Assembly (NCBI RefSeq): GCF_020539525.1
Contig: NZ_JACDXX010000003.1
Location: 268,228 to 332,227, forward strand
DNA length: 64,000 nt
From: Pseudogemmobacter faecipullorum
GTDB taxonomy: Bacteria; Pseudomonadota; Alphaproteobacteria; Rhodobacterales; Rhodobacteraceae
Direction: 5' to 3'
In this document: piece by piece, positions 63,779-64,000 of the stretch
Layout: every line of letters starts with the position of its first letter
Position numbering within the stretch: position 1 is the stretch's first letter
Position numbers and translations under genes: made by a program
Notes under the pieces: generated by a model
Database searches by the model: none
The model's input: only the letters and a program-made list of their open reading frames with translations
Told to the model about the DNA's origin: nothing

Positions 63779-64000
63779 GCGGAGCCATTGGAGCGCCATC
63801 GGTTCAAGCCCGATGGCGACGGCGTTCGTGGCCGAGCATCGGGGACAGTTCTCGGTCCGGGCCATGTGCCGGTGCCTGCGCATCCAGCCCAGCGGGTTTT
63901 ATGCTTGGTTGCAACGCCCGATGAGCAAGCGCGCCCAAGAGGATGCGCGTCAAACAGACCTTCTGCACAAGGCATGGACCGAAAGCGGCAAGGTCTACGG
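63768..64000 (+). CDS. IS3-family transposase orfB, N-terminal part (partial)
   Basis: From about 63768 the frame reads FVAEHRGQFSVRAMCRCLRIQPSGFYAWLQRP and continues to the window edge with TESGKVYG. This is the HTH_21-containing start of an IS3 orfB; the DDE catalytic core lies beyond 64000. The orfB frame is +1 relative to orfA, not the -1 that slippage at the A7 run would give, so it may start independently at the ATG at 63768. Confidence 0.85.
   Translation, partial: MQSERSHWSAIGSSPMATAFVAEHRGQFSVRAMCRCLRIQPSGFYAWLQRPMSKRAQEDARQTDLLHKAWTESGKVY

Larger units (their letters stand above)
63450..64000 (+). mobile_element. IS3-family insertion sequence, left part (cut by window end)
   Basis: The probable left end is TGAGATGCCCCATATTT at 63450, beginning with the TG typical of IS3 ends. 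Transposase orfA and the start of orfB follow. The right end is outside the window. Confidence 0.75.

Overview
The window is GC-rich chromosome from an alphaproteobacterium, most likely Rhodobacteraceae/Paracoccaceae. The evidence is a C4-pathway 5-aminolevulinate synthase (hemA) behind an FNR-type box, a DUF1127 protein, a bactofilin/M23 pair, DUF2585, a rodZ-ispG pair, a SqrR/BigR-type persulfide regulator and rpsB-tsf. Most of the sequence is ordinary, tightly packed core genome.

Layout. 1-5200: end of rpsI, a DUF1127 gene divergent from a MocR-type regulator, and a PotABC-like ABC transporter without a binding protein. 5300-11850 (minus strand): ppk2-tetR, a P-loop ATPase with metA, a FadL-type porin and guaA. 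11850-14800: an accessory scar at a tRNA-Val gene, with two decayed copies of an integrase 5' end, two tRNA-end (att-like) sequences, an IS5-family element, a secreted-repeat protein and a frameshifted phage gene. 15000-31000: pirin, three identical tRNA-Asp genes, a dipeptidase, hemA, rodZ-ispG, a DsbA-like protein, an aminotransferase, an AmiC-like amidase, PBP1A and prfB. 31000-45650: bactofilin/M23, bcp, a very large AsmA/DUF3971 protein with queA, an MFS carrier, lpd and rpsB-tsf.

45700-64000 is more accessory. It holds two LuxR-type regulators with no luxI in view, an SLC13/RCK_C carrier, a persulfide-response operon (Blh-like dioxygenase, SqrR/BigR repressor, two YeeE/PmpAB membrane proteins) with a perfect palindromic operator candidate, and an orphan TRAP binding protein. 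At 54.3-56.7 kb lies a pseudogene field in which a YeiH exporter fragment is fused to an amidohydrolase remnant, which itself abuts a decayed Rieske-oxygenase reductase head to head. Next is a compact four-gene operon for exported proteins (Tat-dependent metal amidohydrolase, outer-membrane barrel, Ntn-type amide hydrolase, lipoprotein). The window ends with a YbaY-like lipoprotein, an unexplained perfect 16-bp inverted repeat, an RcnB-like protein, a universal stress protein and the left part of an IS3-family element.

I did not find a convincing wholly new defence or mobile system. The best candidates for unexplained biology are the exported hydrolase operon at 57-60.5 kb beside a LuxR solo, the inverted repeat at 61.5 kb with a -35-like hexamer at its centre, and the layered integration scar at tRNA-Val.
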